A DNA stretch of 64,000 bases, taken from NCBI GenBank assembly GCA_001939145.1, contig LSRX01000538.1:3427-67426 (forward strand). The letters are read 5' to 3'. This DNA comes from Symbiodinium microadriaticum. Its lineage: Eukaryota > Sar > Dinophyceae > Suessiales > Symbiodiniaceae. The translations under genes and the position numbers were made by a program. Positions 24,025-35,200 of the stretch are shown here, in pieces (the first letter of the stretch is position 1; each line of letters starts with the position of its first letter). The notes beneath the pieces are model-generated. The model did not search any database and was not told the DNA's origin. It saw only the letters and a program-made list of their open reading frames with translations.

Positions 24025-25740
24025 GCGGCAGGTATGGACTGGCCCCTGGCAGTCGCCATGCTGTGGCATTGTTCCTTAGAGCTGTTAGGCCGGAGCACTC
24101 GGATCGTTTCCTTGGGAACAATCTCGGCAGTGATCCTGAATCGGATTGAGGTGCACGCTCACACTGACTGACGAAAGCAGCCCTTCAGTCGCCAATGCCA
24201 GTAGCTTCACACCTAGGCACTTCTTGGTCGCTTCAAAAAGCTGACGCAAGGCATAACCTGGTACCTGCTACAGGTCAGGCCACGAATGCGGCATTTTGTG
24301 ATTACGATGGCTATGGAGCTTGGCAAAGAGAATGCCTTCGAGGTGGTCTCCACCAAATGCGCCTGGAGAGGGCTGTCGAGCATGCAGACGGCACGCTCCC
24401 CCCTCAACCCCCCAATGGTATGGTCTGGTAGGGGTGGGGGGGTGGCGTGTGCGGAGAAGGGTCGGAGCGGTTGGGTGTTGGGGGGCGGCCAGGGGTCACA
24501 GAGAGGGCCGGGATCTTATGCAAGCCATAAACTCTACAACATAGGGCGTGTTCCTGTTTTTATTAACCTTAACTGGTATACTGAATACTTTAAACTTTAA
24601 ACCTTACACCCAACCCTAAACCCCGCCTAAATGCAGGCTCAAGCAGAACATAAACCGTCACCCTAACCAACCTACACCCCAAACTCAAAAGCTTAAGCTA
24701 GACCCTAAACCCCAAAAACCCACAACCAGACCACAGGGGAAAGAGGACCCCACATCCCACCGAAGGGGGGGGGGCCGAGGAGCGCCTGACCATATATTGG
24801 CAGACTGCCCGGCTCTCCCCGTCGTGCAAGTGTTCCTTGATGTTCTGCTTCCTTCCAGCACCCGCCCCCTGGACAGCAGCCGTGCATGATGCAGGAAGTG
24901 ATGAACATCAATCCGGACGTGGCAGACGTGAACCTGGAAAAGATAGAAACCGGAGCCGTGCTGCTTAGCCAGGAAAGGACAACAACCAGTCCCATACGGG
25001 AATTCGTGTTAATGGTAGACACCAGTCCGTCAGTGTCACGGAATCGTCGCGTGCTGTGAAGCTTCGCCGATTCCGCCGACTGCAGGCATGGCACGCCCCT
25101 CGTCCTTTTAAAACATTGGGCCGAACACTTCATGGCCTCCACGAGACTCTGAGAATCCAAGACGTGTCCGCAAAGGAGACTCGGGAAGCTGGTTGAAATT
25201 ATAATGCGCAGTATAATTCCGGACTGACTTCGGGCCTCGGCTCTGAATGCAGGCTGGCTTTCGCTCGCGGCATTCTGGGTTTTCAGCTTCGGAATGGCAA
25301 GTCTGTTTGTCGAGTCCTGCGTTGCAAGCATCAAGCCCAAAACCGCAGATGTTTCTGGTTCGGAACTGTGTTTCTCCTTGAGGTTCCGCAGCAAGGCCCT
25401 GAAGTCCTCAAGCAAGCTGCAGTGGAACTTCTTCTCAAATTGCCTTAAGCCGTATCATACCGTATCAGTGGTGTTTAAAATATGATGACCAACGTTTTTG
25501 TCTTATCCAATAGGCAATCAAAACACATCGTGCACTTTTTTCAATTCAGGATCCGATGGGCAAGGCCAAGGCCAGCTGAAAGCATCGCCGTGTCAGTTGG
25601 GAGTCTGCTGCAGCTTGTGTTGCACATTTTCCGTTTGGCGTCTGCCAAGGAGGCCAAGAACTTACGTATAACGCCTTTGGGCATGCCATCCCGTGAGGCT
25701 GGACATGAACAATGAAAGCGAAGGGTTGCTCAGGCAGTAC
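24025..25740. other. Mostly non-coding interval with a telomere-like patch
   Basis: No supported gene. A plus-strand stretch around 24875-24975 reads MMQEVMNINPDVADVNLEKI after a CAG and could be an exon. The opposite strand is also open over 25415-24705, but its composition is less protein-like. I leave it unassigned. Confidence 0.3.
24588..24720. repeat. Interstitial telomere-like repeat patch
   Basis: Scattered CCCTAAA, CCCTAACC and ACCCTAAACCCC units over about 130 bases, more diverged than those at 484-622. Confidence 0.5.
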
Positions 25741-25749
25741 GTGCTCAGC

Positions 25750-28700
25750 AGGACTGCTTGACCGTCGATCCTGCTAATGTCAAATGCCAGAGCGGTGTGG
25801 ATCCTGAGATCGGAGGGCCGAATGGTTGGAAACTGCTCAGTGGGAAAGGATGGATCTTCGTACTGCCGGTTTTTCGACCTTGTTCTTGGAGTGCTGTGCT
25901 CAGGCTTCCTCTTGGCCGGATGTCTTTACGTCGGCTCACACCGTTTTTTATCCCAAAGATGGCCGCCGTGGTGATCAGGACGTGTCCAAACTTCGCCCCA
26001 TCTCGGCGGCTTGTTTGGCTTATCGTGCGTGGGCCTGGACCACTTTGCAAAAAAGATCAACACTGCGATGCCCGAGCTGGTTCGTGCCAATCAGTTCGGC
26101 GGCGTCCCTGGTCGCACTTGTGTGGACATGTACCTGCAAATGCAGCTTGAATTGGAGCACGTCTTGGTTGTTGGTGAAGTCCCCGACCCTACTGAACCGG
26201 ATCTCCGCCCGCATGGGTACACTGAGGATTCTTGGGAAGTTTTTTGATATGTTGCAACCCCCGCGCATTGGCCAACTCTTGCTGGATGCTGGTATGTGCC
26301 CGGAAGATGTTGGTTTATGGCTTGCCTTGTATTCCCAGCATGAGCATGTCTTTCGCGTTGGCCGCACTGTTGATAGTGTTGCTCTTAAGCCGGAGAGAGG
26401 GGTCCTTCAGGGTTGCCCTCTCTCGTTGTTGTCGTCCAACCTCTTGATACACAGATGGTGTCTCGCCATCGAAGCTGTTGGGGTAAAACCTTGTGCTTTC
26501 GTTGATGACAGAGAAGTCGAAGCGCCTGACTGTTCAACTCTCCAGGCGGCTGTGGATGCCTCTCGGCAGTTCAACAGAGATGAAGGTCTGGTCACGGTGT
26601 CAGGTGCGCAAAAGACCTTTGCGGGGCATGCTTCGCCCCCTGAACCGCCTGTCGTCTGGGGTGCTGAAGCCCTGCCGGTCCAAACTCACTGGACTTAACT
26701 CGGCACTGATATGTCGGCTTCTTCAAAGCCTTGCGTCTCTACTGGTAAGGCTCGTGCTCAGGCCATGATGCAAGTTATGCGCCGCCTGACCAGTCTTCCC
26801 TTGTGCTCACATGAGCGTCAGTTTCCTGCCGCGTCCGCTGCTGTGGCTAAGGGCATCTATGGCCTGGAGGGTCAAAGTATTCCGAAGGCGGAGTCGTTCC
26901 CACTTCCCACTTCGCACTTGCTTGCTGCGTGTCGTGTGGGAGGGCAAACCGCGTCGCTGCGCGGAAGCTGCTGTGACCACGTGCTTCCAAGGTCATGTCC
27001 TTGACCCTGTGAGATGGCCGCGTATTATGCCTCTTTTTGTGCCCTTCGGCGTGCCTTTCAGGCTCCGGCGTTCTTGCTGCAGTGGCTTGCTACTTGGAAT
27101 GCTGTTACCCGCAAAGGTTGCGTCCGTGGCCATGGGCCTGTGAGAGTTTCGCCGCCGTCTGCGGACTTTGGGTCGGGGTTGTGACGACGGTGTGTCCTTC
27201 ATACTCTCACAGGCCCAGTCAATCTCGATGTTCTCACCACTCCCAAGCCTGAGTTATTGCATCACGTCCGCAACTCCTTACGTGTCATGCTGTTGAAACG
27301 TGCGGAACGTCGTCGTAAGGACTTTGTCGGTGCTTCTGCTGCTGATCTTGATGTCACTCGCGTCGTTCTTCATGCTGACAAGCATACGCAGCATGTGCGA
27401 TACCTGGCGGGGCTCACGCCCAGTGCCGGCTGTCTCTTCTGTGATGGTGATGCTGAGGACGTGTTTCATGTCATATGGTCGTGTCCGTGCTGGCAAAGCA
27501 TTAGAGATGGCACGCTCCTTCGGCTGCGTCCTGGCAGACTGTGCAGGTTGTGCTCGCTCGCATCATCCAGGCTCGCACGCAGCACCTGACTCGCAACAAC
27601 TTGTTTGACGAGCAAGATAATGTTCCGGAAGATGCTGAGGCTCCACGTGAGGCCTCGGCTGAAGCTTCTGTCGGTCCTATCGCGCCGGTGTCTGCAAGCT
27701 TTCCGCTCTTCCGCTTGTTAATTTGGTCATGATGCAGGCCACGGTAGTTTCCTTCGCCTTAAGGAACACAAGCCTCAGCTTAACCGTGGCGACACCCATG
27801 CCTTCAACTGGGGCAAAGATGCCTGGTATGCTCTTCAGGCTTGCTGGTCGCAAATTACCATTCATCCTGACGTGTCTTCCTGCCCGACGTTCGAGCCTAC
27901 GCCCTGGGTGGTCGCTGCCTGTGATGCGGCTATTTCGCGCGGTGCCACGGTCTTTGCCCGTGCTGACGGGGTCTGTCTATTTCCACCTTGACTCGAAAGG
28001 GGCTACCCGCAGGTTTGCTTACCTGTGCGGGCCCACTTTTCCAGGTTGATGGTCCTGATTCGAAGCGCCTACGCCCGTTATGGGTGCCACAAGTTGAGGG
28101 CAGGTTCATGCTTGCCTGCTCAACCCTCTTTCTGTCAACGTTGTGTTGGAGCAGTGGGGCCTCCACTGCTTGCAGCTTGAAGTGCAAGCCGGTGAGCTTT
28201 TCGTTCGTTGGTCCGCCAAGGCCGACTGGGTCCCTGACCTCTCTGGCCTCGTAGCTGCTCCTCGACGCCGGTGCAAAAGTAAGAGCAACCCCTCTGTGGT
28301 GTCTTGCTTCTCCCCACCTGCCGTTGAGGCCCATGGTTCTTAAGCTGGGCCCGGGGAGGAGTGTCCCGAAGGGGAAGTCGCATTTGGTAGCAAACAAGCT
28401 GCCATGCAGATGAAACGGCGCCTTGCCAAACTTCCTGCTCACAACGAGAAGGCCCGCAACAAAGCTCTCCGTGTTATTGCAGTTGAGCGCCTGCTTGAGC
28501 GTCCACATGCTCTGCGGTGACGCACGCCGAAAGGGCCACCACTGGATGCGTGTTCAGTGTGAGTGTTCCGCCCCTGCCAGATCTACTGAGCGGACGGCCG
28601 CGGTGAAGGCGGAAGATGACAATGCACAAAACTTGTTGCACAGCCTCGAAACCGTCATTAGGACTATATCCAGTCCGCCTGAGTTGAAGCGTGCCCTCGA

Positions 28701-28863
28701 TGCCCAAAAACGTCAGAGAGAAGCCTCGGCACCCTTGGTGCCCTTTCTTGAAGTGCTGCAGATGCCGCGCCGCTGGCAAAATGCTATGCTGTGTAGACAT
28801 GGTTATCATACCCCAGCCCAGCAGCGTGCCGCACGCGCGGAGACTAGACGGTTGAACCCTTAG
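25750..28863 (+). pseudogene. Decayed LINE (reverse transcriptase remnant)
   Basis: A plus-strand LINE polyprotein broken into many frames. Recognisable pieces in order: KLRPISAACLAYRAW near 25990 (RT motif 2a), VRANQFGGVPGRTCVDMYLQ near 26080 in another frame, GVLQGCPLS near 26400 (motif B-like QGxPxS), CAFVDDREV near 26500 (active-site xxDD), then a Cys/His box CLFC...HVIWSCPCW near 27430-27490 that follows RT in many LINEs. After that come basic segments to RRLNP at 28860. Several frameshifts and stops mean it is dead. No 3' tail or target duplication is obvious. Coordinates are approximate. Confidence 0.7.
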
Positions 28864-28869
28864 GGCCCT

Positions 28870-31000
28870 CGGTTTCGGTTGTGAACCGCGAGTTGACTGC
28901 CTTGCTTCGCACCATTTTGTTTCTCTTGCAGTGGGCTTTCCTAGCACTTTTCATCTTGCACCTGCCAGTTACCACTCGGTGCTGTCAGCTGACATCGCAA
29001 CAACTATGAGCGAAGGCCACAACACACCTGGCACTTGTTTGGTCGAGTGGTTTCGCTGTCTCGTGGCCGAAAGACTACTCGGAAACATCGGCGGTTCCAG
29101 AACAAGGAAACAAGCGACTTTACCCTGCACGATCCTGGATATCGACACTGTGAACGAATCCTAGGCATCTACGTGTTGGTTGTTCCCTCCTGCGTACTAT
29201 GGTCACTGGCTGCAGCTACATGAACACCCGCTTGCCTTCGAAGCTTAAGGTAAGGATTTAGCCTTTTTGTGTATGACTTGTTGAAAATCATTCGGCTCCA
29301 AGCTTTGCTTTCAGACTGCATACCGTGGCTGCCTTCGGAATCGAGCTCGATTTCACCAAGTTCTCCGAGGCGCCCGTCTGGGAGACAGTCGTTTCGTTTC
29401 GACAGCACTAGATTTAGAAGTGTTGGCATGTGGTGCTGCCACACCGCTGGCTTTCTTTGAACCGCCTGGTTTCAAGCAGAGCGGTTGGGCAACACGGGAG
29501 TCTTCGACGGCAGTATGTCTGCGAACGAGTCGGGAAGAAGCAAGAGGAATGCACCTCGTCACCAGCCAGCATCTCTAACCTGAAACGACAAGACGACGTC
29601 TTGGAGTCGCAAGCTTGTAATTGGACGTGTGCCAGGTGGACCAAATTGAGTTTTTTGTTTGAGGTGCAAGCCGCAGCTGCTGTGCGAAGAACTCCTTGGG
29701 CTTCATGTCCTGATCACGCAAGGCCGTGCCGTTCCGCTCCATCCAAGCGGATGACTTCTTGACAGGCTTGTGACTTGAATCGATTCACTTGGTGCCTTGG
29801 GTCGCTCGGAAAGGTACCGGGTGACTAAACCCTCGATGAGACCTTGGACATCATGCTGCCGACCTCAGCACAAAGAAGGATGCCATCTGCAAAGTTGCCA
29901 GCTGGTCTGGCTGCCGTCAAGTTACAGTACTCATCCACGGCCTGCTGCTCTTTGGATTCGATAATAGAGATATCGTCATTCTCCATGGGAATCCTGCAGT
30001 GGCAGTAAGAACGAGATAACATTTACATGGATTTGGCAAGCCGGTCCTCTGCGCACGGAGTGGGAGGCAGTCGCAGCAAAGTGCTATCTAGCAAACCACT
30101 GCGTACTGTAGCGTCACGCCATATGCGTTAAGCCATTGCTGCTACACGATGCGCCGGTGCAAGCCTGGACATGTCTGATCACAAGTTCGGACTGTACTGA
30201 CTATACGTGTGCATGCGATATAAGCCTCCTGCAGTCTGGAGCCACGGGGGCTTGCACTGCAGACGGCTCAGACATGTCTAGACGTGCCAACCTGTGCAGG
30301 CCAGACGGGCTTGCACCTCGTGTCTTCCGAAACCGTGATGACACGCGACATCGCCACACACAAGAATGAACAGGACAAACAACAGCAGCTTGCAGCAACT
30401 TGCAAGACCATACTCCTGAAAAGACGGAAGGCCCAACAGCGAGCCCCGGAAGAACCGGCGCATCACAGTGGGTTTGCTTCTCCGAAGAATTGTCAAACGA
30501 TGGGCTGCTACTGGCAGGGTGACCTGTTCCTCCATTTTAGTGCTTGCTGCAAAGCCGTGTATGGCCATGCGTGACCGAGTCAAAAGCAACCTTAACTAGT
30601 TGCACGAGTCTCTGCGCAAAGACACATGTCGTGCTGCAAGGTGTTGCTGTAACGTGCTCATGGTGATCCTCCTGCACAACGGGTACTGGCCGCTGCACCA
30701 GCAAACCGTATGTGCCCACCAAGACATTAGATGAGCGACGCCCATGCTGCATGGCCATCAACACCGTGCGAGCCACTACATCAACGACGCCCCATGCTGC
30801 ATGGCCATCAAAGATCAAGCACAAATGCCTTGGCGATCGACTTGCTATGCGAATGTTCTCATGACGCAGCTTCCGGTTCTCTATCGTTCTTTGAAGCTCC
30901 AATGGCCATTTCCAATTTCGCGATCGTTTAATGTAACGGAAACAAGAACTGCTCCTGTACAAGAGGCCCCGCTACAGGCATGGGCCACAGGTGGCCACAC
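28870..31000. other. No gene seen
   Basis: Unique sequence between the decayed LINE and the antenna gene, with no convincing exon, RNA or repeat apart from a short direct duplication (CCCATGCTGCATGGCCATCA) at about 30748 and 30790. Confidence 0.4.
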
Positions 31001-31004
31001 GGGC

Positions 31005-32030
31005 TCAAATCTGCACATCTGGCCCTGCGTCCAGAATGCTTGGCTGCAAGGCCCAGTAGTCCCACCTCAGAAGTTTGGCATCGATCCTGTGGAAGATATA
31101 CTCCGTATCCTCCACCACTGGGTTTGGTGTGAAGAACTCCACCAAGATGTCATATAGGACTGCCAACATAGCCAAGCGTGAGTGCTGAATCTCAGCCTCA
31201 CCCATCCATGGCCGATTCTCTGGCAAGAACGTGCGGAACACAGTCGGTGGCCGCCAAGATTTCAGTCTCAAAGGGTCGAAGCCACTGTCTCCGGGTTCGT
31301 TTCCATCTTTGCCTTCACCACGAAAGAGCTCCACTGCACCGCCTATGGCCAACACTATGGCAGCAAAGACTTCCACGAATGTGTCATTCTCTCCAAGCTG
31401 CGGAAGCATCTTTCCACCCGTTTCGGCGAGAAAGTCGACAGCGTTGGAGTCAGAGCCGACGATGCTCTCATCAACGATCTCGGCCAGTGGCCAAGCAACC
31501 GCCGCGAACATTGCCAACCTGCCGTGCTTCAGCTCTGCCTCGCGATATTCAACGAATTTCCGCACGTCTGTGCAAAGACCGAGAGGGTCAAAGCCCAAAT
31601 CCCCAGGAACGTTCGCAGCAAAAGCGCGGTAGTCAGGCTCACGCAAGAACAAAAATCGTGGCAGGCTGCGGGTCTCTGAATAACGAAGTCCAGCAGTTCC
31701 TTTTTGCGTCTCGATGCCTTCAAGATCTGCTTGCAAGATATTGTCTTCGTCAGAGTCCATGGACATCGTACTCTCCACTTCTCGAAGGCGTTCCTCGACA
31801 TCTGCTTCTGGCTTGCTGCCCATGACCGTGCGGCTGCGGGCCTTGCTCCACATCCGTCTTTGTCCTCTGCTCACCAGCACGATGGACACGGAGGATACCA
31901 AAGCGATCAGCAGTCCACATGCATCGTTGTCAGGTATCTGTTGCCGCAAAGACGGAGAACTTGATGAACGGACTCCGGCCCCCAACGAGGGGGACGTAGC
32001 TCCCTGCACAGGCACGGCAACGAATGCCAT
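31005..32030 (-). CDS. Chlorophyll a-c type light-harvesting antenna protein (LHC)
   Basis: 341-residue plastid antenna protein that binds chlorophyll and carotenoid in the thylakoid. Evidence: the entry motif PGDLGFDPLG (residues 142-151), helix 1 with E166-x-x-H169-x-R171 (ELKHGRLAM), a middle helix at about 216-236, a second GDSGFDPL motif (247-254), and helix 3 with E280-x-x-H283-x-R285 (EIQHSRLAM). The paired ExxHxR ion pairs are the chlorophyll-ligand signature of the family. Residues 1-60 form a Ser-rich leader with a hydrophobic stretch at 38-53, fitting the plastid transit region of dinoflagellates. A classic N-terminal signal peptide is not obvious, so an upstream exon may be missing. 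The start is the first ATG before the leader. Single-exon, single copy in this window. A plus-strand LINE begins about 220 bases from its start codon. Confidence 0.87.
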   Translation of the reverse strand: MAFVAVPVQGATSPSLGAGVRSSSSPSLRQQIPDNDACGLLIALVSSVSIVLVSRGQRRMWSKARSRTVMGSKPEADVEERLREVESTMSMDSDEDNILQADLEGIETQKGTAGLRYSETRSLPRFLFLREPDYRAFAANVPGDLGFDPLGLCTDVRKFVEYREAELKHGRLAMFAAVAWPLAEIVDESIVGSDSNAVDFLAETGGKMLPQLGENDTFVEVFAAIVLAIGGAVELFRGEGKDGNEPGDSGFDPLRLKSWRPPTVFRTFLPENRPWMGEAEIQHSRLAMLAVLYDILVEFFTPNPVVEDTEYIFHRIDAKLLRWDYWALQPSILDAGPDVQI

Positions 32031-32211
32031 GACATGCAGCGAAAATCAGTTTCTGATGAGATGTGCTGAGTTCCACATTGGACTGGCATCCGAATTGATT
32101 TGCTGCCAACAACATGCCTCGTGCTGTTTCCATATGCATAGGATTCCGTCTGGGCCAGTTGGAGTCAAGAAGGTCGAATGGCGGATCAAGGCTGGCTCGG
32201 CTTATCACTCA

Positions 32212-32215
<4 letters not shown>

Positions 32216-32250
<35 letters not shown>
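32216..32250 (+). repeat. (CT)n tract at the LINE 5' junction
   Basis: CT run directly abutting the 5'-truncated LINE. A second CT tract abuts the 3' end at 37100, so the element appears to sit inside one split microsatellite. Confidence 0.85.
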
Positions 32251-32251
<1 letters not shown>

Positions 32252-35200
32252 GATCCAGCTGCGAGGAAAGCAGGGCAATCTACTCACACCCACGGAAGAA
32301 GCCGAGCGGTTTCGCACCTACTGTGAGCAAATCTACAAATTGCCGACATCACAACTATCTTCCACGACAGTCGAACCTTCCTCCGTGCCCACACCCCCCT
32401 CCACATTCGTGACGACTCCTGAGCCTCCTCTTGCACACTCACATCCTACTGCGCCTCTGGACGCGCCCCTAGTCCACTCGCCTCATCCTCAGCCCACTCT
32501 CGGCCCTCTTGAGGTGCCGCATCTTGCTGCAGCGTTGTCTCTCCTACCAGCGCGCAAAGCCACTCCGCCTCATCTCGCCCAACTTCATTTGTGGCACCTT
32601 GGTAAAACTGTTCTCCTCCCACATCTAGCGACTCTCTGCCAACAGCTCTGGCAAACCCCTCATGAATTCCATCAACTTTGGGCGGATGCCTGGATCGCAT
32701 GGCTCGCCAAGCCTGGCAAAGCCCCAGACCAGCCAGAGAACTTGCGGCCCATTTCCCTCACTGAAGGAGGAGGCCGCATCGTCGTCAAAGCGCTCACTCT
32801 CCAGCTACGACCGTCCCTCACTGAGGCGACGCGCTCCTGGCCACAGTACGCTTATGTGCCAGGACGTAGCATCGAACATGCCATCATCCGTGCTCTGCAT
32901 CACTGTCGTCGTGTTCAAACCTCCATCGCGTCGCAGCGGATCACTCTTCAAGAGAGACGCGCCACGGGGCGCGTCCCCGCCGCCTGTCAGGGTGGTGTTA
33001 CACTGTCCATCGACGCGAGTAAGGCTTTTGACACGGTCAATCGAAGCGTTCTTGAGCAAGAACTCAAGACGGCCCGTATACCGGAGCCGGAACTCACCCT
33101 TATCATGTCTTTGCATCACAACATCGGGTATTGGCCGGCGGGCCCAGAGTCCGATATCAGAGTCTCTAGCGAGAGAGGAGTGAGACAGGGTTGTCCTCTT
33201 GCCCCTAGTCTCTGGACGCTTGTCACCGTTGCTTTGCTTCGAGCCATGGCTGGCACGGAATCTCTTGACTGGATTCAGCACAACACCACTATGTTCGCAG
33301 ACGACCTCCTCCTCCAATGGGAGTACAGTAGTATCTCCGAGCTAGAGCGCATGATATCCGCCATCCAGCGCTGCTTCCAGATCCTTGCTCGGCTGGGTCT
33401 GCAGGTGCAGCACCGCAAAACGCAGCTCCTCCTTGCCCAAAAGGGTCGCCTAGCGCACAAATGGTGGCAAGCACACACGGCCTCCACCAAGGAGGGCCGC
33501 TTTCTTCGAATTCCGCAGCCAGGTCAGAAGGATCTGCACCTTCCCATTGTCCCCCAACTCACCTACTTGGGCATTGTCCTCTCTTATAAGGACGCGACCA
33601 CCGCCACCGTTGAGCACCGTCTTCAAGTGGCCGAGGCCCAAAGGGCACGCCTTCTTAAGGTACTACACTCGCGTACTCTTCCTCTGCGTAAGAGAGTGCA
33701 GCTCTGGGTAGCGTGTGTTCGTAGCTCGGCATTATACGGACTTCATCTGCTTGACTTGCAACAAAAGCATGTTGGGCGCATCACAATTGTCCTTGTCAGG
33801 CATCTGCGGGCCATCGCTAGGAGCTTTGCCCACATGTCCCAGGAGGCAAGCCAAGCCCTGCTCCTTCGGCTGGGTGTTGAGGATCCCCTGCCTTTCCTGC
33901 TGCGTGCAGGCCAGAAGCTTCTGACCAAAACAATCCAATCACAAGATCCGATGGTGCACCAACCGCGCATATTGCAATGGCTAGCACACATCACGGAAAC
34001 CAGGCTGGCGCTAGACTCGCATGTGGAGCAAGTAATCCCGCCTCGTACTGAGTTCTGTCCCACTGAGAAGACAGCTCTGGACGAAGAGGTCCGGGAGTCT
34101 CTCCGCATCGCCTCTCTCCCCCATCCCCTGGTGGGAACCCAGCCTGGCGCATTGGTGTCCGGACGACATGGCCCTCGACGGGCCATTTTCTCCTGTCCCA
34201 CCTGTTGCCTTTGTGTTCCTGATCTTGCGACCCTCAAGAAACACCACGCTAAGCATCATGCCTCAACAGTTACACCACCGCACCCCACTGCTAATGCTGC
34301 GGAAATTCGCCAGCACAGTGTCGATGGCATGCCAGTATGTAGGCATTGTGGTAAGGACTACGTCACCTGGTTCAACCTTAAGCGACACATACAGCATGGA
34401 CATTGTACCAAGCGTTGGCAAACTGCACTCGCCTCTCAGCAACCCCCTGCTTCTACACTCGCAGAGGCAGGCCACGCCCCTGCGCCGTTGCTACCCGAGG
34501 TACCACGGACTGCTGAGGCCCCTCCGGTGGATGTTGCTCCCGCTACGGCCCCCGTCTCGGGTGAGCCGAAGCCGGCAGCAGCTTGCCCTTCCAGCAGTGC
34601 TCTTCTGAGTGAGCTGATTCCCGCTTCCCCGGCCCAATGGCTGCAATTTGCCAGACGTCCCGAGGTGCAGACCACACTGCGACAGTTTTGTGCGACGTGT
34701 GGCCAATGGCTGGTATCAGTGAAGAGCATCAAGCTGCACTATAAACATGTTCATACTGATATCTACCATCGTTTCTGTCAAACTGCTGCTGACGACTGTA
34801 AAAAAGTGGGTCACCTCATCTCGCCGTGTGTCTACTGTGGAGCGCATATCACCCGCACGGATCAGCATTCTGGTACGTGTCCAGTACTCTGGCAGGCACG
34901 TGTTTGTTGCTTGGTGCAGGCAGACCTTGCATCCAAAAGCATCGCCGGGCCGACACCTGCCCCCAACTCAGCTCCATCCAGCCATGGAGCACGTGCCCGA
35001 GCAGATGGACCTGGACAAGGAAGAGTGGGAGTGCTTTGGGAATCTCCTAGGGAAGCGACCCCTTGCGCTAGGCATGGAGTCCCCGAACAAGTACCCCCAC
35101 CCGAGCGGAAAAGGAGTCCCACTGCAGGGAGGCAGCCGACAGCGACCCCTCCCACCACAGCGTGGTTCCCGCCAAACGGCCCCCTCTCAGGGGAGCCGAA

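Noticed and set aside
24705..25415. 236-residue minus-strand ORF
   Set aside because: Runs into the telomere-like patch, has irregular composition and no domain, and the opposite strand reads at least as well.
32178..32249. ATG at 32178 as the true start of the LINE protein
   Set aside because: It precedes a CT tract encoding Ser-Leu repeats and belongs to flanking DNA; the element is 5' truncated.
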